Virus record (IMG/VR): IMGVR_UViG_3300025276_000160
Span: 1 to 28,838 of that record
Length of the DNA stretch: 28,838 nt
Source of the DNA: a virus
Direction: 5' to 3' (one strand)
This document shows, piece after piece, positions 28,829 through 28,838 of this stretch. The notes beneath the pieces are model-generated. The model saw nothing but the letters and a program-made list of their open reading frames with translations, ran no database searches and was not told the origin of the DNA. Each line of letters begins with the position of its first letter. Positions within the stretch are counted from its first letter, which is position 1. The position numbers were made by a program, and so were the translations under genes.

Positions 28829-28838
28829 ATCTTTATAT

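Overview
The window is a continuous piece of a tailed bacteriophage genome, probably a siphovirus (tail tube, tape measure and terminase are present, no contractile sheath is seen) that infects a member of the Bacteroidota, most likely a flavobacterium-like host. The evidence is the strongly AT-rich sequence, one near-perfect Bacteroidota promoter (TTG, 20 bases, TAGATTTG), the absence of clear Shine-Dalgarno sites, protein families typical of Bacteroidota phages, and a BACON-like domain on a tail protein. No bacterial chromosomal genes, integrase, tRNA, IS element or CRISPR array are seen. Every supported gene is on the minus strand, so transcription runs from the right end of the window to the left.

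Right end (28838-27428): a small acidic protein, a 52-residue membrane protein, an M15 peptidase (endolysin candidate) and a holin-like protein. Next comes the only long non-coding stretch (27118-27427), which is extremely AT-rich and carries an operator-like palindrome and a leader able to fold into a closed RNA structure. The early and replication region (27117-16269) holds an HNH protein, a run of very small overlapping genes, an OB-fold protein with an SSB-like tail, a RecA-fold ATPase, a metallophosphoesterase, a FEN-type 5' nuclease, a PD-(D/E)XK nuclease, a protein that is essentially DnaA domain IV, and a small sigma-factor-like protein. Inside it is a likely DNA-hypermodification group: a TET-associated glycosyltransferase beside an FkbM methyltransferase.

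Left half (16268-1): the packaging and virion genes. The order is small and large terminase, a tail-chaperone-like gene with a T8 slippery run and a -1 extension, tail completion proteins, large tail and adhesion proteins, tape measure, XkdF-like protease, major capsid protein, a tail-tube-like protein, portal, connector and a second tail-tube-like protein. The tail genes precede the head genes, the reverse of the usual order. Four gaps of this operon carry the palindrome AAACGTTT, three of them 7-8 bases before a start codon.

Many genes are joined by ATGA or TAATG overlaps, so translational coupling is probably general. Fourteen small genes were added by reading the gaps, and several starts were reassigned (terminase large subunit to TTG, terminase small subunit and the 26198-26422 gene to internal ATGs). 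All functions come from motifs read by eye; no database search was run.
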